Positions 7,912 through 16,485 of a DNA stretch of 64,000 bases are shown here, piece by piece (the first letter of the stretch is position 1; every line of letters starts with the position of its first letter). The stretch spans positions 434,001 through 498,000 of the forward strand of contig NZ_JAELVF020000004.1 of assembly GCF_018101125.2 (NCBI RefSeq), read 5' to 3'. The notes beneath the pieces are model-generated. The model worked only from the letters and a program-made list of their open reading frames with translations, did not search any database and was not told where the DNA came from. Both the position numbers and the translations under genes were made by a program. Source of the DNA: Streptomyces tardus (GTDB lineage: Bacteria; Actinomycetota; Actinomycetes; Streptomycetales; Streptomycetaceae).

Positions 7912-9465
7912 TCAGCGGAGGAGTCGGCGGACAGCTTCCACCGGGTCGGTCTCGGCCGCCTGCTTGTCCCTGCGGTAGCGCAGCACCCGCGCGAACCGCA
8001 GCGTCACCCCCGCCGGGTAGCGGGTCGAGCGCTGGACCCCGTCGAAGGCCACCTCGACCACCAGCTCGGGACGTACCACCACGCCCCAGTCGTGTCGCTC
8101 GACGGCAAGCCCACCGAGCAGTCGGGTCTGCTCGCCGAGCATGGCGTCGGTCATCCCCTTGAACGTCTTGCCGAGCATGGTGAACGTGCCGTCCTCGGCC
8201 CGCGCGCCCAGATGCAGATTGGACAGCAGGCCGGTGCGGCGCCCGTGCCCCCACTCGGCGGCCAGCACCACCAGATCCAGCGTGTGCACGGGCTTGACCT
8301 TGAGCCATGAGCGCCCGCGCCGGCCCGCCCGGTACGACGCGTCCAACGCCTTGACCACCACTCCCTCCCGACCGTGCGCCAGCATCCGCGCGGCGAACGC
8401 CTCGGCCGCGTCCGCCGCGCTCCGGCCGTCCGGGCCGTCCGCTGCGCGCGGATCCGGCACCAGCAGCCTGCGCACCAGCAACTCCCGCGGCACGAAGGAC
8501 TCCAGTGCCTGCCGCCGCTCGGCGAGCGGTCTGTCCAGCAGGTCCTCGTCGTCCAGCGCCAGCAGATCGAAGAAGACGGGCAGCACCGGCAGCGCCGCGC
8601 TCGCCGCGGGCACGTCGAGCCGGGAACCGACCCTGCCGGCCAGCTCCTGGAAGGCGACCGGAACGCCCTGCGGGTCGAGGGATACCACCTCCGCGTCGAG
8701 CACCGCTGTGCGCCGGGGCAGTCGGCGCACCAGGCGTACGACCTCGGGCAGTCGGTCGGTGATGTCGTCCAGGCTGCGGGTGTAGACCGCGACCTCGTCG
8801 CCGTCCCGGTGGACCTGGGCGCGGATTCCGTCGAGCTTCTCCTCGACCGCGCACGGTCCCAGCTGCTCCAGGGCCTCGGTGACGCTCTGTGCCGAGTGCG
8901 CCAGCATCGGCTGCACCGGGCGCCCGACCGTCAGCCCGAACTCGCCGAGCGCGCGCGGCCCTTCGTCCAGTGCGCGCCGCGCCACCGCGCCGAGGGAACC
9001 GCCCAGCATCACCGCGCGCCGCACCTCCTGCGGGTCTGCCCCGAGCGCCTTGGCAAGCCCTTCCACGGCGAGCGCCTCCAGCGCGCCCTGGCGCAGCTCG
9101 CCCGCGATCAGCGCGACGAGGAACCGCTGCTCCTGCTCGGTGGCAGCGCCCAGCAGCTCTCGGAGCAGATCCAGGCGTGCACGCTGCGCGCCCTTGCCGG
9201 CCCTCGTCGCGATCTGCTCCAGCGCCCGGTCCACTTCCAGCACGGTCAGCGTGGGCTCGGCCGCGGGCGGTACGTGCGCGGAGAGCGAGCGGGGACCGAG
9301 GCCGGTGCGGCGCTGGACGAGCCGACCGGCGAGCCAGGTGACGGCGAGGGGCGCCTCGGCCGGGTCGAGGGTGCGGAAGAGAGCCGCGAGCAGGGCCACT
9401 TTCGCCGACCGCCGCGAAGTGGTCGAGATCTCCCGCGAGGTGCGGGCGAGTTCGGCCAGGAGCAT
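7912..9465 (-). CDS. lig: ATP-dependent DNA ligase
   Basis: A 517-residue ATP-dependent DNA ligase. The N-terminal DNA-binding domain contains LVALIAGELRQGALEALAVE. The nucleotidyltransferase domain has motif I VEEKLDGIRAQVH, giving the Lys that is adenylated, then VLDAEVVSLDP and FFDLLALDDEDLLDRPLAER. Motif IV/V is represented by EGVVVKALDASYRAGRRG and SWLKVKPVHTLDLVV, and the C-terminal OB-fold follows. Length and architecture match the actinobacterial archaeal-like ligases (LigB group) that accompany the essential NAD-dependent LigA. A 7-bp hairpin (9481-9501) lies just upstream of the start. Confidence 0.92.
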   Translation of the reverse strand: MLLAELARTSREISTTSRRSAKVALLAALFRTLDPAEAPLAVTWLAGRLVQRRTGLGPRSLSAHVPPAAEPTLTVLEVDRALEQIATRAGKGAQRARLDLLRELLGAATEQEQRFLVALIAGELRQGALEALAVEGLAKALGADPQEVRRAVMLGGSLGAVARRALDEGPRALGEFGLTVGRPVQPMLAHSAQSVTEALEQLGPCAVEEKLDGIRAQVHRDGDEVAVYTRSLDDITDRLPEVVRLVRRLPRRTAVLDAEVVSLDPQGVPVAFQELAGRVGSRLDVPAASAALPVLPVFFDLLALDDEDLLDRPLAERRQALESFVPRELLVRRLLVPDPRAADGPDGRSAADAAEAFAARMLAHGREGVVVKALDASYRAGRRGRSWLKVKPVHTLDLVVLAAEWGHGRRTGLLSNLHLGARAEDGTFTMLGKTFKGMTDAMLGEQTRLLGGLAVERHDWGVVVRPELVVEVAFDGVQRSTRYPAGVTLRFARVLRYRRDKQAAETDPVEAVRRLLR

Positions 9466-9480
9466 GCCCTCATGGTCCCC

Positions 9481-9501
9481 CCTGCGGGGCTTTTCCGCAG
9501 G
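9481..9501. other. short hairpin in the ligase leader
   Basis: CCTGCGG at 9481-9487 pairs with CCGCAGG at 9495-9501 around a seven-base loop containing TTTT. It lies 16 bases upstream of the ligase start, between divergent ligase and TetR genes. It could affect ligase translation or be part of an operator. Confidence 0.3.
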
Positions 9502-9568
9502 ACCCGGGCGGATCGGGGGCGGTGCCCGGCCCGCGTACCGGCCGTACTGCGTCTGTTATACACAGGGC

Positions 9569-10339
9569 ATGGCGCAACACGAGGAGAGCAGTCTTCCGGC
9601 CGGCCTGCCGCCGGGTGTCGCAGTGGCCTGGGGGCTCGGGAGCCCGCCGTCGAAAGGCCCCAAGCGCGGACTGAGCACCGAGCGCATCGTGGCCGCCGCG
9701 ATCGACTGCGCGGTGCGGGAGGGCGTGGAGGGCCTGTCGATGAGCCGGGTGGCCGCCGCGCTGGACGTCTCCACGATGGCCCTCTACCGCTACGTCTCGG
9801 CCAAGAGTGATCTGCTGGTGCTGATGACGGACACCGCGATCGGCCGACCGCCCGAGGATGTCGGCCGGCAGGAGGGCTGGCGCCCTGCGCTGGAGTCCTG
9901 GGCCCGGGCGCAGTTGGAGGTCTTCCAACGGAATGTGTGGATGCTCGGCATCCCCATCGGTTCGCCGCCGGTGACCCCCAACTCCCTCGCCTGGATGGAG
10001 CGCGGGCTGCACTGCCTGCGCGACACCGGGCTCGAGACCGAGGTGAAGCTGAGCGTGATGACGCTGCTCTCGTCCTACATCCGCGGCGAGGCGCGGCTCC
10101 TGGCCGACCTCGAACACAGCGCGCGCACCAACGGCACCACCGTCGCCGCCGCCACGGTCGACTACGGGGTGCTGCTGCACCGGCTGACCAACCCCGACGA
10201 CTTCCCGGAGGTCACCGCGCTGCTGTCGGCTCGCGCCTTCGACCAGCCGGGGGAGTTGCAGGACAGCTTCACCCTCGGACTGGACGTGGTGCTCGCGGGA
10301 ACGGCGGCACTGGTGGAGGAGGCGGCCGATCGTGGCTGA
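9569..10339 (+). CDS. TetR family transcriptional regulator
   Basis: A 256-residue TetR-type repressor. The DNA-binding domain is RGLSTERIVAAAIDCAVREG followed by LSMSRVAAALDVSTMALYRY, and the C-terminal region resembles the TetR_C_1 ligand-binding class. A -10-like TTATAC only a few bases before the ATG, with no strong ribosome binding site, suggests a leaderless transcript. Its last eight bases overlap the start of the DUF309 gene, so the two are translationally coupled. The ligand is unknown. It may regulate itself and the divergent ligase. Confidence 0.88.
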   Translation: MAQHEESSLPAGLPPGVAVAWGLGSPPSKGPKRGLSTERIVAAAIDCAVREGVEGLSMSRVAAALDVSTMALYRYVSAKSDLLVLMTDTAIGRPPEDVGRQEGWRPALESWARAQLEVFQRNVWMLGIPIGSPPVTPNSLAWMERGLHCLRDTGLETEVKLSVMTLLSSYIRGEARLLADLEHSARTNGTTVAAATVDYGVLLHRLTNPDDFPEVTALLSARAFDQPGELQDSFTLGLDVVLAGTAALVEEAADRG

Positions 10340-10877
10340 AGAACGAGGGCCGGCAGCAGAGGACCGATCAGGGGTGGGCGGGCGTTCGCGTCGACCCGCG
10401 CGCGGCGGCCGGGACCGCGACGAGGAGGGTCGCGCCCGCAACGCGAGGCCCCGGGACGGTCTCGGACGCCCGCTGCCGTACGGATCGCCGGGCGTGGAGC
10501 GCCAGCCCGAGGGTGTGGTGCGCGCCCCGCTGGACTCGGTCGCCGAGGCGCAGCGCCTGCTGGACGGGGGAAAGCCCTTCCACGCCCACGAGGTCTTCGA
10601 GGACGCGTGGAAGAGCGGGCCGCCCGAGGAGGAGCCGCTGTGGCGGGCGCTGGCCCAGCTCGCGGTGGGCGTGACGCACACGGCGCGCGGCAACGTCACC
10701 GGTGCGCGCACCCTGCTGCGCCGCGGCGCAGCAGGACTGGCGCCGCTGTGCGAACAACCGCCGTACGGGCTCGACATCGGCGGGCTGGTGTCCTGGGCGG
10801 AGCACCTGGCGGGCACGCTCGCGGACGGGCAGCAGCCGCCGTCCGCGGCTTCTCTCGCTCCCCGACTGCGGGGCTGA
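10332..10877 (+). CDS. DUF309 domain protein
   Basis: A 181-residue protein. Its C-terminal half is a DUF309 domain: EAQRLLDGGKPFHAHEVFED, then AWKSGPPEEEPLWRALAQLA, VGVTHTARGNVTGARTLLRR and the closing helices. DUF309 is a small helical domain with conserved His and Glu residues and no established role. The N-terminal 60 residues are Arg/Gly-rich and look disordered. The GTG start lies inside the end of the tetR gene (overlap GTGGCTGA), so the pair is one operon. Confidence 0.85.
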   Translation: MAEERGPAAEDRSGVGGRSRRPARGGRDRDEEGRARNARPRDGLGRPLPYGSPGVERQPEGVVRAPLDSVAEAQRLLDGGKPFHAHEVFEDAWKSGPPEEEPLWRALAQLAVGVTHTARGNVTGARTLLRRGAAGLAPLCEQPPYGLDIGGLVSWAEHLAGTLADGQQPPSAASLAPRLRG

Positions 10878-10926
10878 GGACGCGAACCCGCGCGCCGCGC
10901 GTGCGTGCCCGGGGGCGAGCGGGGTC

Positions 10927-11170
10927 GTGTGCACAGCCGCCGCACGCGGTCAACCGGCGTGCGACCGACGGGAGTCGGGCGGAACGGCGAGCGTCCGGTG
11001 TGCCCTGCGCACACCGGGGACAGTCACGGACAGTCTCCGTACCTGATCTATCCGTACCGTGCGCGGCTCGCGGTCCTGAGCTGCGGCGTTGCGGTGCGGG
11101 GGTGGCGCGGGGGCGTCTCGTCTGTGCGGTGTGCACAGTGCGCCGATTCTCAACTGTGCGCTCTGCACAC
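10927..11170. promoter_or_regulatory. cluster of GTGTGC palindromes in a 513-base intergenic region
   Basis: The stretch 10878-11390 has no convincing gene but repeated related sites. GTGTGCACAG occurs at 10927-10936 and 11129-11138. GGTGTGC (10997-11003) faces GCACACC (11009-11015). GTGTGCA (11129-11135) faces TGCACAC (11164-11170). The recurrence of one core in both orientations suggests a multi-site operator upstream of the gene at 11391 and the hydantoinase-type operon. Confidence 0.4.
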
Positions 11171-11390
11171 CGAGTCGGATCGCTTTCCCGCTACTGTCCA
11201 GTCGACTGATCGGACCGTTCGACTCGTCGAGGAACCGTCCGACAAGCAGTGCCAGCGAACTCCGCGGCATTCACAGGAGCGCCCAGAGCGCCACCGTTGA
11301 GCAATCAACCTACAACTGTGCAGGCTGAGTCGGAAGGGGGAGCGGAAGGGCGACTGCGAGGCGACCGTCGTCCTCTCCGAAACGCAGACC

Positions 11391-11888
11391 ATGACCCACT
11401 CCGCCGAGTTGCCCTGGCTCGTCCGCTGCGGCGAGGAGCCCCCCGCGGGCCTGGCCGGATACGCGGGCAGCGTGGTTCAGGCCCCGCGCCCCACCGCCAT
11501 GGACGCCCTCACGGAGATGCGCTACGGCGGTCACGCCGTCGGTCCGGCCCTCGTCTGCCTCTCACACGACCTGCTCCAGGTGCCCATCGGGCCCGACGAC
11601 GGAGCCTGGCGATGGCCGCCGACCCGTACGCTGTGCCGGCCCCGTTCCACCCGCTGCTCGTCGGCCGACGGGAACGGGGTGGGATACCGTCCGTGCCCCG
11701 GCCGCTTCTGGCTGCTCCCGCACGAGAGCAACGAGTTGGTCACTGACGGTGCCGCGCTGTACGACGTGCTGTGTACAGTCCGTTCACAGCGGCGCCTGGG
11801 CGGTACGAGCCCCGGGGCCCGGCATCGGCGGCGCCCTGCCGCGGCCGGGGAAGTGCCGGACGGGCTGTACGAGGGCTGGCTTGCGTGA
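11391..11888 (+). CDS. hypothetical protein
   Basis: A possible 165-residue protein that I do not recognise. It contains MDALTEMRYGGHAVGPALVC, WRWPPTRTLCRPRS and RPCPGRFWLLPHESNELVTD, with a tryptophan/proline-rich middle and an Arg-rich C-terminus. No signal peptide or membrane helix is seen. The ribosome binding site before the ATG is weak. Codon third positions are GC-rich, and the gene lies 48 bases upstream of the hydantoinase-type operon in the same direction, so co-transcription is possible. Its reality as a gene is moderately uncertain. Confidence 0.45.
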   Translation: MTHSAELPWLVRCGEEPPAGLAGYAGSVVQAPRPTAMDALTEMRYGGHAVGPALVCLSHDLLQVPIGPDDGAWRWPPTRTLCRPRSTRCSSADGNGVGYRPCPGRFWLLPHESNELVTDGAALYDVLCTVRSQRRLGGTSPGARHRRRPAAAGEVPDGLYEGWLA

Positions 11889-11936
11889 CGGGTGGCGCGG
11901 AGGCCGCCGTTGTCATGAGTCACTCAGGGAGAGTGC

Positions 11937-13508
11937 ATGCGGATCGGCGTCCGGCTGGACACCTGCGGGGTGTACGGCGCGCTGCTCGACCGGGGAAGGG
12001 TGCTCCGCGCCCGCAGCACCCGGGCGTTAGGGGACCACACCGCCGACCGGCTGCCCGGCCCGCGCGGTGACCGGGACCCGCTCCCCGAACGGCCCCACCC
12101 CGCCGCGCCGCACTCCGCGCCGCATCCCCGCGACCGCGCCTCGCCCGAACTCGCCCTGCTCCGCGAGCTGTTGACGGCCGCTCCGGTCTCCGCGCACCGG
12201 ACGGCTTCCACCGCCCCGGCCGCCCGGACGAAGCCGGTGACCTCGGTGACCTGGGACATCTCCGGGATCCTGGAGTCCGCGCTGACCGCACCGCACGGCA
12301 GCCGGTACCGCGCGCAGCGGGTCGCGGCCGTACGGGTGCTGCCCCGCGTCCCGGTGGCGCCCGCGGGCGGCGGCCACCACGCGCCGATCATCACCTCGCT
12401 GGTCTCCCGACGGGCCGTCGTGGCCGGCGGACACGACCTGTTCGGCACCGAACTGGTAGCGCTGGAAGCGGAGTCGGTGAGCGCCGCGGTGGACGAGCTG
12501 CTGGCCGGGGGAGCCCGCGCTGTCGCGGTCACCGGCACGGGCGCCGCCGCCTGCTCCGACCACGAGGTCGCCGTCGCCGCCGAACTCCTGCGCCGCCGAC
12601 CGGACGTCAGGGTCTGCCTCTCCCACGAGGCGGGCGGGCTCGGGCTGTTGGAGCGCGAGGCGGCAACCGTGCTCAACGCCGCGCTGCTGGAGGTCGCGGA
12701 CCGACTGATCAGCCAGTGCGAGGAGGCCACCGAGGCGCTGGCCGGCTCACCGTCCTGCTGGTTCGTCACCGGTGACGGCGGGCGGGTCACCGGCCGCAGA
12801 CTGCGCTGGTCGCCGGTGACCGGGCTGGCCGCGGGGATCGCCGCGGCGCTGATCGGCGCGGCCCGGCTCGCCCGGGTCGCGGACGCGGTCGTCGCCCTGG
12901 CCGACGACCGGGCGCTGACCATCGGGCAGGTGCGCGACGGACTGCCGCACATCGAGGCCGATCTGGTCGGCAGCAACGGAATCCGCACCTCGGTCCCGCA
13001 GTCCGTCACCACGCGCATCCCCGTCCACCGCACCTCCGCCGCCGCCCAGTTGGCGACCCGCAGCAGGCACACCTCGGACGTGGTCGCGGCGCTGCGCCCC
13101 GAGGGCGCCGAGCTGGCCGAGGCACTGCCGAGGCACGCGGAGGGCGGACCGCGTCAGGTACGACCGGATGCGGACATCACCGCGGTGGGCGCCGCGATGA
13201 CCGAACCGAGCGCCTGGATCGACCTGTTGGTGCCCGCCGACACCCCGGAGGGCCTCGACCGCCACCAGGCCGAGGCCGAGCAGCGCGCCCTCGGACTGGT
13301 CGCCGCGTACGGCGCCCACCCCGGCAGCGCCCACCTGGTGCGCTCCACCGCCACTGCGGTGGGCTACCTGCGGATCTACCGGCTCCAGGTGCGGGCCGGC
13401 AGCCACGGCGGCCCGGACACCGGCCGTCCGGCGCAGGGCGGTGCCGCGGCGCCGGAGCCGGCCGCCGGGCAGGCCCGCGGCCGGAGCACAGCGGGAGAGG
13501 CGCAATGA
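11937..13508 (+). CDS. degenerate hydantoinase A/oxoprolinase-like protein
   Basis: A 523-residue relative of the hydantoinase A/N-methylhydantoinase ATP-hydrolysing subunit. The start MRIGVRLDTCGVYGALLDRG occupies the position of the usual DxGGTxTD phosphate-binding loop, but the loop is lost. The region CLSHEAGGLGLLEREAATVL matches the SHE...E-R-..T-V-N helix of the family, and RWSPVTGLAAGIAAALIGAA occupies the later glycine-rich block. With the ATP loop missing it is probably not an independent ATPase. ATGA overlap with the next gene shows an operon with DUF917 and pucR. A Pro/His-rich insertion near residues 45-65 is unusual. Confidence 0.75.
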   Translation: MRIGVRLDTCGVYGALLDRGRVLRARSTRALGDHTADRLPGPRGDRDPLPERPHPAAPHSAPHPRDRASPELALLRELLTAAPVSAHRTASTAPAARTKPVTSVTWDISGILESALTAPHGSRYRAQRVAAVRVLPRVPVAPAGGGHHAPIITSLVSRRAVVAGGHDLFGTELVALEAESVSAAVDELLAGGARAVAVTGTGAAACSDHEVAVAAELLRRRPDVRVCLSHEAGGLGLLEREAATVLNAALLEVADRLISQCEEATEALAGSPSCWFVTGDGGRVTGRRLRWSPVTGLAAGIAAALIGAARLARVADAVVALADDRALTIGQVRDGLPHIEADLVGSNGIRTSVPQSVTTRIPVHRTSAAAQLATRSRHTSDVVAALRPEGAELAEALPRHAEGGPRQVRPDADITAVGAAMTEPSAWIDLLVPADTPEGLDRHQAEAEQRALGLVAAYGAHPGSAHLVRSTATAVGYLRIYRLQVRAGSHGGPDTGRPAQGGAAAPEPAAGQARGRSTAGEAQ

Positions 13509-14626
13509 ACGGCGCACCCGCTCCGAGTCCGGCGACCGGCGTGGTCCACCGCATCACCGCCGACGATCTGCCCGCCGTCGTCGCCGGGCACGCGCTGCTC
13601 AGCTCCGGCGGCGGCGGAATCGACGGCCTGACGCTGAGCGTCGCCGAACTGCTGCGCCGGCACGGGCCGGTGGAGCTGGTACCGCTGGACGCACTCCCGC
13701 CGGAGACCCACTGCGCGGCCGTCGGCCTCGCCGGCGGCTTCGCCCCGCTGCTCGAACTCCCACCCGGCGGCGACGAGTCGGTGCTCGCGGTGCGCGCGCT
13801 GGAGGAGCGTACGGGCAACCGGCTGGGCGCTGTCGTCGCGCTCAACTCCGCCGGACCCAACGCGCTCTTCCCCATCGCCGCGGCGGCCTCGCTCGGTCTG
13901 CCGCTGGTGGACTGCGACGGGATGGGCCGCATCCTGCCGCTGATCAACATGACCACGTACGCGCTCGGCGGGCTCTCCGCCACCCCGTTGGCCGCCGTCA
14001 GCCAGACCGGGGAGACCGCGGTGCTGGACTGTTCCACCGCCCGCTCGGACCGGCTGCTGCGCGGCATCGTCGAGGCGTCCGGCGGGGCGATGCTCTGCGC
14101 CCTCTATCCCACCACCGTCGGCCGGTTGCGCGGTGTCGCGATCGAGGGGGCGACCAGCCGGGTGATGCGCGTCGGCGAGCTGCTCACCGGGGAGAACCGG
14201 CACGCCGGGCTGCTCGCGGGGCTCGCGCGCACCGTCGGCGCCCGGGTGCTGGCCAGCGGGCAGGTCACCGCACTCGACCTGCCGACCCCCTCGGCCGGCG
14301 CGCGGCACTTCCCCTCGGTGCCCACCAGCATCGTGGTCAGCGACCCGTCCGGCGACGGCCCGGTGGTCCGGCTGGAGGCGCAGAACGAGATACTGCTCGC
14401 GCTGATCGACGGCGCGGTCACCGCCGCCGTACCCGATGTGCTCTGCCTGCTGGACCGGCAGCGGCTCCAGCCGGTCAGCCTGGAGAACGTGGCGCTCGCC
14501 GACCACGTCGATGTGCTCGTCGTCCCCGCCGCACCGATGTGGCACACCCCGCAGGGCCTGGCCATGGCCGGGCCGCGGGCGTTCGGCTTTCCGGTCCGGC
14601 ACCCCGCGGAAGAGGTGTCGCGATGA
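13505..14626 (+). CDS. DUF917 (S-methyl-thiohydantoin desulfurase-like) protein
   Basis: A 373-residue DUF917 protein. Its family marks are a glycine-rich ALLSSGGGGIDGLTLS near the start, LPLVDCDGMGRILPLINMTT, and a C-terminal beta-rich region (PTSIVVSDPSGDG, VPDVLCLLDR). DUF917 includes enzymes acting on thiohydantoin or hydantoin rings and is often beside hydantoinase genes, as here. It overlaps both neighbours by ATGA, placing it in the middle of a three-gene operon. Its substrate cannot be read from the sequence. Confidence 0.82.
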   Translation: MNGAPAPSPATGVVHRITADDLPAVVAGHALLSSGGGGIDGLTLSVAELLRRHGPVELVPLDALPPETHCAAVGLAGGFAPLLELPPGGDESVLAVRALEERTGNRLGAVVALNSAGPNALFPIAAAASLGLPLVDCDGMGRILPLINMTTYALGGLSATPLAAVSQTGETAVLDCSTARSDRLLRGIVEASGGAMLCALYPTTVGRLRGVAIEGATSRVMRVGELLTGENRHAGLLAGLARTVGARVLASGQVTALDLPTPSAGARHFPSVPTSIVVSDPSGDGPVVRLEAQNEILLALIDGAVTAAVPDVLCLLDRQRLQPVSLENVALADHVDVLVVPAAPMWHTPQGLAMAGPRAFGFPVRHPAEEVSR

Positions 14627-16266
14627 GCGCGCAGCGCGTCACCGGCCAGCTGACCGTGGCCCAGCTCATCCGCTTCGGCCCGCTCGGCAGCGCGCGCTGC
14701 TACTCCGAGGCGCACCTCGAGCGGCTGGTCACCGGGGTCACCCTGGTCTCCGACCTCGACGAAGCCCGGCAGTGCGAGCCGAAGACGGCGATGGTGGTGC
14801 ACCCGGTCGCGGCCCACGGTGTCTGGGCGCTGGAAGCCGCGCTGCGCTGCGCCTGGGAGCGCAACGCCGCCTGCGTGGTCGCCCCGGACAGCGTCATGGT
14901 GCGGGCCTCCACCACACAGCTCGCCGAACGGCTGCGGCTGCCGCTGCTGACCGTCGCCGACCCGGCGCGCATCGCGCTGGACATGGCGGTCGCCATCGCC
15001 GACACCGAGGCCGCGCGCGCCCGGCTGATAAGCCGCTGTGCGGTGCTCTTCGGCGAACGCTTCAGCCTCCGCGGCATCGTCGGAGTGATCAATGCCGAAG
15101 TGCCCGGTGTGATCGCCGCGTTGGTGACCAAGGACGGCCATCTGCTCGCCGGCCGAGCAGCCGCGGACACCTTCCCGCCCGACGGGCCGAACGCCCCGGG
15201 CGAGGATGCTGCGACGGGCGGCGCGTCCGCGTTCGCCGAGGATGCGGCCGAGGAGCACCGCCTCGCCGTGGCCGTGCCCTCGGCGGACGGCCGTGCCTGG
15301 GCCACGCTCGTCGCACGGGTGAGCGCACCGGGGCCGAGCTGGACGGAGACCGTCGAGACGATCCTGCGCCTGGCCCGGGCGCCGCTGGCCTCCGCAGGAG
15401 CGGGCAGCAGGCTCTCCCTCGCCCACCAGGGCAGCAGGGACCGGCTGCTGATGGAGACGCTGCTCGGCGAGGGGCCCACAGTGCAGGGCCGGCGCCTGCT
15501 GCCGTCACCCCGGGCGGGTGCGTCGCACGGAGCCGAATCCGCGGTGGGAGCGGAGGAGTTGGCACGGGACGCGGGCTGGCCCATCGACGGCCGTCTGGTG
15601 GCGGTCCACCTGCGGCCTCTCCAACCTGACCGCGACCTGGAGGCGGCGAGCCCGGCGATCACCGCCGCCTGGCGCGAGGACCTGGCCGAGGCCCCGCTCG
15701 TACCCCTGGCGAACGGCTGGGCCACCTGGTACACCGGCGAGGACGCGCACCCGCGGGCGGTGGAGCGCAACGTACGCCGGCGCCTCGCGTCCAGCCGCAT
15801 CCCCCTGCCGCTCTGCGCGGGCGTAGGCACCGAGGGCGAGGGCATGGCCGGACTCCGGCGCTCCCTGCGGGAGGCGGAGCTGGCGGCGGGATCGGCGGGC
15901 GGTCAGGGAGACCAACGAGTCGAGTGCTACGGCGAGTTGGGGCCGCGTGCCGTGCTCGCCGCGCTGCCGGTGGCCGAACGCGCCGTCGCAGCACGGACGT
16001 TGCTCGCCGCTCTGCTCGCCGACCCCAAGGCCGAGGTGCTGCTGCGGACGCTGACCGCGCTGCTGGACTGCGCCGGCTCCACCGGCCAGACGGCCACCAG
16101 GCTCGGCGTGCACCGCAACACCGTGCTGGGGCGGGTCGAACGCATCCGGGCCAAGGGCATCGACCTGGACAGTCCCGACCAGCGACTGGCCCTGCACGTC
16201 GCCTGCCACGCCCTGCTCGCCACCGGCGAGGCCCGGGACAGCGGTCGACCCGCCCGCCCGCGCTGA
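14623..16266 (+). CDS. PucR family transcriptional regulator
   Basis: A 547-residue regulator with a PucR-like N-terminal sensing domain (VTLVSDLDEARQCEPKTAMV) and a central GGDEF-like/CdaR region (ELARDAGWPIDGRLVAVHLR). The C-terminal PucR helix-turn-helix is complete: LLRTLTALLDCAGSTGQTAT, RLGVHRNTVLGRVERI. Such regulators control purine, hydantoin or amino-acid catabolism. It is the last gene of the operon and converges on the hydantoinase A/B pair, which it probably controls. The ATG overlaps the DUF917 stop as ATGA. No terminator with a strong stem was found in the 219 bases before the convergent stop. Confidence 0.88.
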   Translation: MSAQRVTGQLTVAQLIRFGPLGSARCYSEAHLERLVTGVTLVSDLDEARQCEPKTAMVVHPVAAHGVWALEAALRCAWERNAACVVAPDSVMVRASTTQLAERLRLPLLTVADPARIALDMAVAIADTEAARARLISRCAVLFGERFSLRGIVGVINAEVPGVIAALVTKDGHLLAGRAAADTFPPDGPNAPGEDAATGGASAFAEDAAEEHRLAVAVPSADGRAWATLVARVSAPGPSWTETVETILRLARAPLASAGAGSRLSLAHQGSRDRLLMETLLGEGPTVQGRRLLPSPRAGASHGAESAVGAEELARDAGWPIDGRLVAVHLRPLQPDRDLEAASPAITAAWREDLAEAPLVPLANGWATWYTGEDAHPRAVERNVRRRLASSRIPLPLCAGVGTEGEGMAGLRRSLREAELAAGSAGGQGDQRVECYGELGPRAVLAALPVAERAVAARTLLAALLADPKAEVLLRTLTALLDCAGSTGQTATRLGVHRNTVLGRVERIRAKGIDLDSPDQRLALHVACHALLATGEARDSGRPARPR

Positions 16267-16312
16267 CCGAGAGCGCGGGCGGGCGCGCCCGGGCAGCGCT
16301 GCTCGCGCCGTG

Positions 16313-16356
16313 CTGCTCGCCCGCGCCGCGTCGTACTGCCCTGCTCGCCCGCGCCG
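16313..16356. repeat. 16-bp direct repeat after pucR
   Basis: CTGCTCGCCCGCGCCG is present at 16313-16328 and 16341-16356. It lies in the 219-base gap between the convergent pucR and hydantoinase B genes. It is probably low-complexity GC-rich DNA rather than a functional site. Confidence 0.4.
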
Positions 16357-16485
16357 TGCCTGGTGTCGCGCCGCCTCGGGCCGCCGCGAACGGCTCGGGG
16401 CGCGGGCAGGGCTGCCGTGGAGCGGCAGGGTGCTCAACTGGCTTGTCGTGACCCGTCGTTCACCTCTGCCGCCCCGTGGTGGGCG

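Noticed and set aside
13441..14622. In-frame upstream extension of the PucR gene
   Set aside because: The extension is an out-of-frame reading of the DUF917 gene; the ATGA overlap at 14623 gives a normal PucR protein.
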